Source: an uncultured Bacteroidota bacterium (GTDB taxonomy: Bacteria; Bacteroidota; Bacteroidia; 2-12-FULL-35-15). Taken from it: DNA of 6,667 nt. This document shows positions 5,291-6,667 of this stretch, one piece after another. The notes beneath the pieces are model-generated. The model saw only the letters and a list, made by a program, of their open reading frames with translations. It was not told where the DNA came from and searched no databases. Numbering within the stretch: position 1 is the first letter of the stretch; the number at the start of each line of letters is the position of its first letter. The position numbers and the translations under genes were made by a program. Location of the stretch: NCBI GenBank assembly GCA_903833025.1, contig CAILDT010000616.1:1-6667 (forward strand), in the 5' to 3' direction.

Positions 5291-5414
5291 ATTTCAATTT
5301 GGTTCAATTTAGATAAATAATAAAATAAATTTTAAAATGCCTGTTAGTATTGATTTTACAACGAATTTAATCATTTTCAATAGATAATCTAAAAAGGGAG
5401 ATTGAATGCTTTGT
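5291..5414. other. A+T-rich non-coding arm between the integrase-site array and attR
   Basis: No gene is seen. The only noticeable structure is a tandem 10-base repeat, TTCAATTTGG (5293-5302) and TTCAATTTAG (5303-5312), next to the 11-bp array. A 61-codon minus-strand frame at 5494-5309 crosses attR and the terminator and is rejected. Confidence 0.4.
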
Positions 5415-5431
5415 AGTCCCTTCATCCGCAC
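5415..5431 (+). repeat. attR: right attachment core (displaced tRNA-Leu 3' end)
   Basis: An exact copy of the 17 bases at 430-446, AGTCCCTTCATCCGCAC. Only the tRNA 3' end is present and no tRNA can form here, so this is the half of the original gene pushed away by the insertion. The chromosomal terminator follows at once, as it does after the intact tRNA. Confidence 0.9.
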
Positions 5432-5435
5432 ACAC

Positions 5436-5481
5436 AAAACCCTGAAACAGCAATAAAATTCGCGTTTCAGGGTTTTTATTT
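5436..5481 (+). terminator. Rho-independent terminator, the original one of tRNA-Leu
   Basis: AACCCTGAAAC (5438-5448) pairs perfectly over 11 bp with GTTTCAGGGTT (5464-5474), and T473-T477 of the 5400 block (5473-5477) form a T run. It follows the displaced tRNA 3' end, so before integration it would have terminated tRNA-Leu transcription. Confidence 0.85.
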
Positions 5482-5548
5482 GTTTCTTTGTCAAATGATT
5501 TTAAACACCAAAGCTATTTTTTGGCCACCAGTATCAATTCTTAATCGG

Positions 5549-6667
5549 ATGCGTAAATCAATACTTCTAATCATAATTTTATTTTGCTACCACACCAGTA
5601 ATGCGCAATCCGAAAGCACAATAAGCAAACAGCTACGACAAAAAATTAATGAAACCACCACCGATACTTCACTTGCCCGGCTATATGGTTTGCTTGCCTG
5701 GGAACTTAAATTTACCAACAAAGAGGAAGCTATTGAACTCGCAAACAAAGAAATAAAGATAGCTGCTAAGCATCACAATTACTTGCTGTTGGCTGATGGA
5801 TACAGAATTAAAGCGTTAACATTAGTAATTGCTGAAAAAACCGAAGAAGGAATATCCTTATACGATACCAGTTTAATATTCGCCAAACGGGCAGGTAGTT
5901 TATATTATCAAGCATCGTGCTACAGCTTATTGGGAGGGCTGTATGGCGACCAAGGTGATTATCATAAAGCAATAGAAGCGTATTTAAAAGGACTAGAAAT
6001 AGCACAAAAATCGGGCGATGCCACTATGATTGCTACCTTGAGTAACAACCTTGCCGAATCCTATCAAAGCGATGCAAGAGAAACCGAACTGACTCAAAAA
6101 TACTTTTTGATGGCTCTCGAAAACTCTATGAAAACAGCGAATTGGGCTGTTGCCTGTATGAACTCGTCCAACCTCGCTTCTGAATATATTAATAACGGTT
6201 CCACCGAAAAAGCGAAGGAAGAATTAAAACGTTCCATTGATTTGCTTAACCGAAATAAAAAAAACGATTACCAGTTTGCTACCAATTTACACGTGCTTGC
6301 TTCTGTTTTTTATTCGATGGGAAATATGGAGGATGCCGAAAAATATTCAATCGCCTCGCTTCGCATTATGGATAGTTTGCAACGCCCCGATAATGCTATG
6401 CGCCCGTTAACGGTGCTGACAAATATTTATTTAAAAACAAAAAATATTTCTAAAGCCGAAAAGTATGCCAACCGAATGTTGAACGATGCGTTGCCCCGCA
6501 ATGCAAAATTATATATCAGGGATGGATACAAAGCACTGTCGGATATTGCGCGTTTGAAAAACAATCCTGCGGATGCGTTAAAATATTTTGAACTTTATAA
6601 ATCGTGGAACGATAGTGTATTTAAAATAGCAAGAGAACAAAGCATTTCCAATGTGGAAACACGAAGC
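5549..6667 (+). CDS. Secreted TPR-repeat protein, N-terminal part (possibly sensor histidine kinase or regulator)
   Basis: An open frame of 373 codons that runs off the right edge without a stop. It starts with a signal peptide, MRKSILLIIILFCYHTSNA, with likely cleavage before Gln20 (A-Q is common in Bacteroidota). From about residue 40 on it consists of helical pairs of TPR type; the clearest is residues 118-153 (LYYQASCYSLLGGLYGDQGD then YHKAIEAYLKGLEIAQ), followed by four to five weaker ones up to about residue 360. The end, ALKYFELYKSWNDSVFKIAR and on to ISNVETRS, resembles the junction at which TPR-type sensor kinases and LuxR-like regulators of this phylum pass into a coiled coil and membrane helix, but no kinase or HTH domain is in the window. 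An in-frame ATG at 5495 exists; I prefer 5549 because it gives a proper signal peptide. The gene lies outside the island. Confidence 0.85.
   Translation, partial: MRKSILLIIILFCYHTSNAQSESTISKQLRQKINETTTDTSLARLYGLLAWELKFTNKEEAIELANKEIKIAAKHHNYLLLADGYRIKALTLVIAEKTEEGISLYDTSLIFAKRAGSLYYQASCYSLLGGLYGDQGDYHKAIEAYLKGLEIAQKSGDATMIATLSNNLAESYQSDARETELTQKYFLMALENSMKTANWAVACMNSSNLASEYINNGSTEKAKEELKRSIDLLNRNKKNDYQFATNLHVLASVFYSMGNMEDAEKYSIASLRIMDSLQRPDNAMRPLTVLTNIYLKTKNISKAEKYANRMLNDALPRNAKLYIRDGYKALSDIARLKNNPADALKYFELYKSWNDSVFKIAREQSISNVETRS

Larger units (their letters stand above)
430..5431. mobile_element. Degraded integrative element (genomic island) in tRNA-Leu
   Basis: Seen: 17-bp direct repeats at both ends, the left one completing tRNA-Leu; tandem 11-bp repeats just inside both ends; an integrase N-terminus reading inward from the right end; and an HKD-helicase cargo gene at the left. 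Counting one attachment core, the element is now about 5.0 kb, of which 2.6 kb is an IS21-family insertion. No mobilisation, conjugation or replication gene is present. The integrase lacks its catalytic domain, so self-excision is not expected unless another integrase acts in trans. I infer that a larger island lost its middle by deletion at the IS. Confidence 0.85.

Noticed and set aside
5293..5312. Tandem TTCAATTTrG repeat as a further integrase or operator site
   Set aside because: There are only two units, in very A+T-rich sequence, with no counterpart at the left end; chance is a sufficient explanation.
5309..5494. A 61-codon minus-strand frame right of the integrase
   Set aside because: It runs across the terminator and the attR core, both better explained as non-coding, and has no homology that I recognise.
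5495..5548. Earlier in-frame ATG (5495) as start of the TPR protein
   Set aside because: It would place 18 residues, including Trp-Pro-Pro, in front of an otherwise ideal signal peptide beginning at 5549.

Overview
The window looks like chromosomal DNA of a member of the Bacteroidota. It is A+T-rich, ATG starts lack clear Shine-Dalgarno sequences, several -7 boxes fit the TAnnTTTG consensus of this phylum, the integrase and IS21 proteins are of Bacteroidota type, and the right-hand gene encodes a secreted TPR protein with a signal peptide ending in Ala-Gln. I ran no database search; family names rest on motifs read by eye.

Layout. (1) Positions 1-363: the start of an unrecognised leftward gene, then a non-coding stretch (174-301) of nested inverted repeats, then a -7 box. 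(2) 364-445: a complete tRNA-Leu (anticodon UAG), followed by a terminator. (3) 430-5431: a decayed integrative element in the 3' end of this tRNA. Its boundaries are two exact copies of a 17-bp sequence, at 430-446 (inside the intact tRNA) and 5415-5431 (a displaced tRNA 3' end). Just inside each boundary lie tandem 11-bp repeats of TTAGTCCGCAn, two on the left and three on the right, which I read as arm-type integrase sites. The element carries a rightward gene for an HKD (phospholipase D-like) plus SNF2-type helicase protein, cut off after helicase motif III, and a leftward tyrosine integrase cut off before its catalytic domain. (4) 2079-4706: an IS21-family insertion sequence between these two broken genes, with an intact istB, an istA split by a one-base frameshift, and ends built of repeated transposase-site-like units (two on the left, four on the right). 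(5) 5432-5548: a second terminator resembling the one after the tRNA, probably the original chromosomal terminator. (6) 5549-6667: the 5' part of a TPR protein, possibly the sensor part of a histidine kinase or regulator, running off the window.

How it fits together. An island entered the tRNA-Leu gene and brought its own copy of the tRNA 3' end and terminator, so the tRNA stayed functional. The island carried a probable defence-type HKD-helicase gene. IS21 copies then entered it. The two flanks of the present IS belong to different genes, both cut at their 3' ends, and there is no target duplication. The simplest reading is that recombination between two IS copies, or an IS-driven deletion, removed everything between the middle of the helicase gene and the middle of the integrase gene. 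The remnant of about 5 kb should be unable to excise by itself.

I see no complete new multi-gene system. The observations most worth following are the structured repeat block at 174-301, the matched integrase-site arrays, the terminator carried by the island, and the truncated HKD-SNF2 gene as a pointer to a lost defence cargo.
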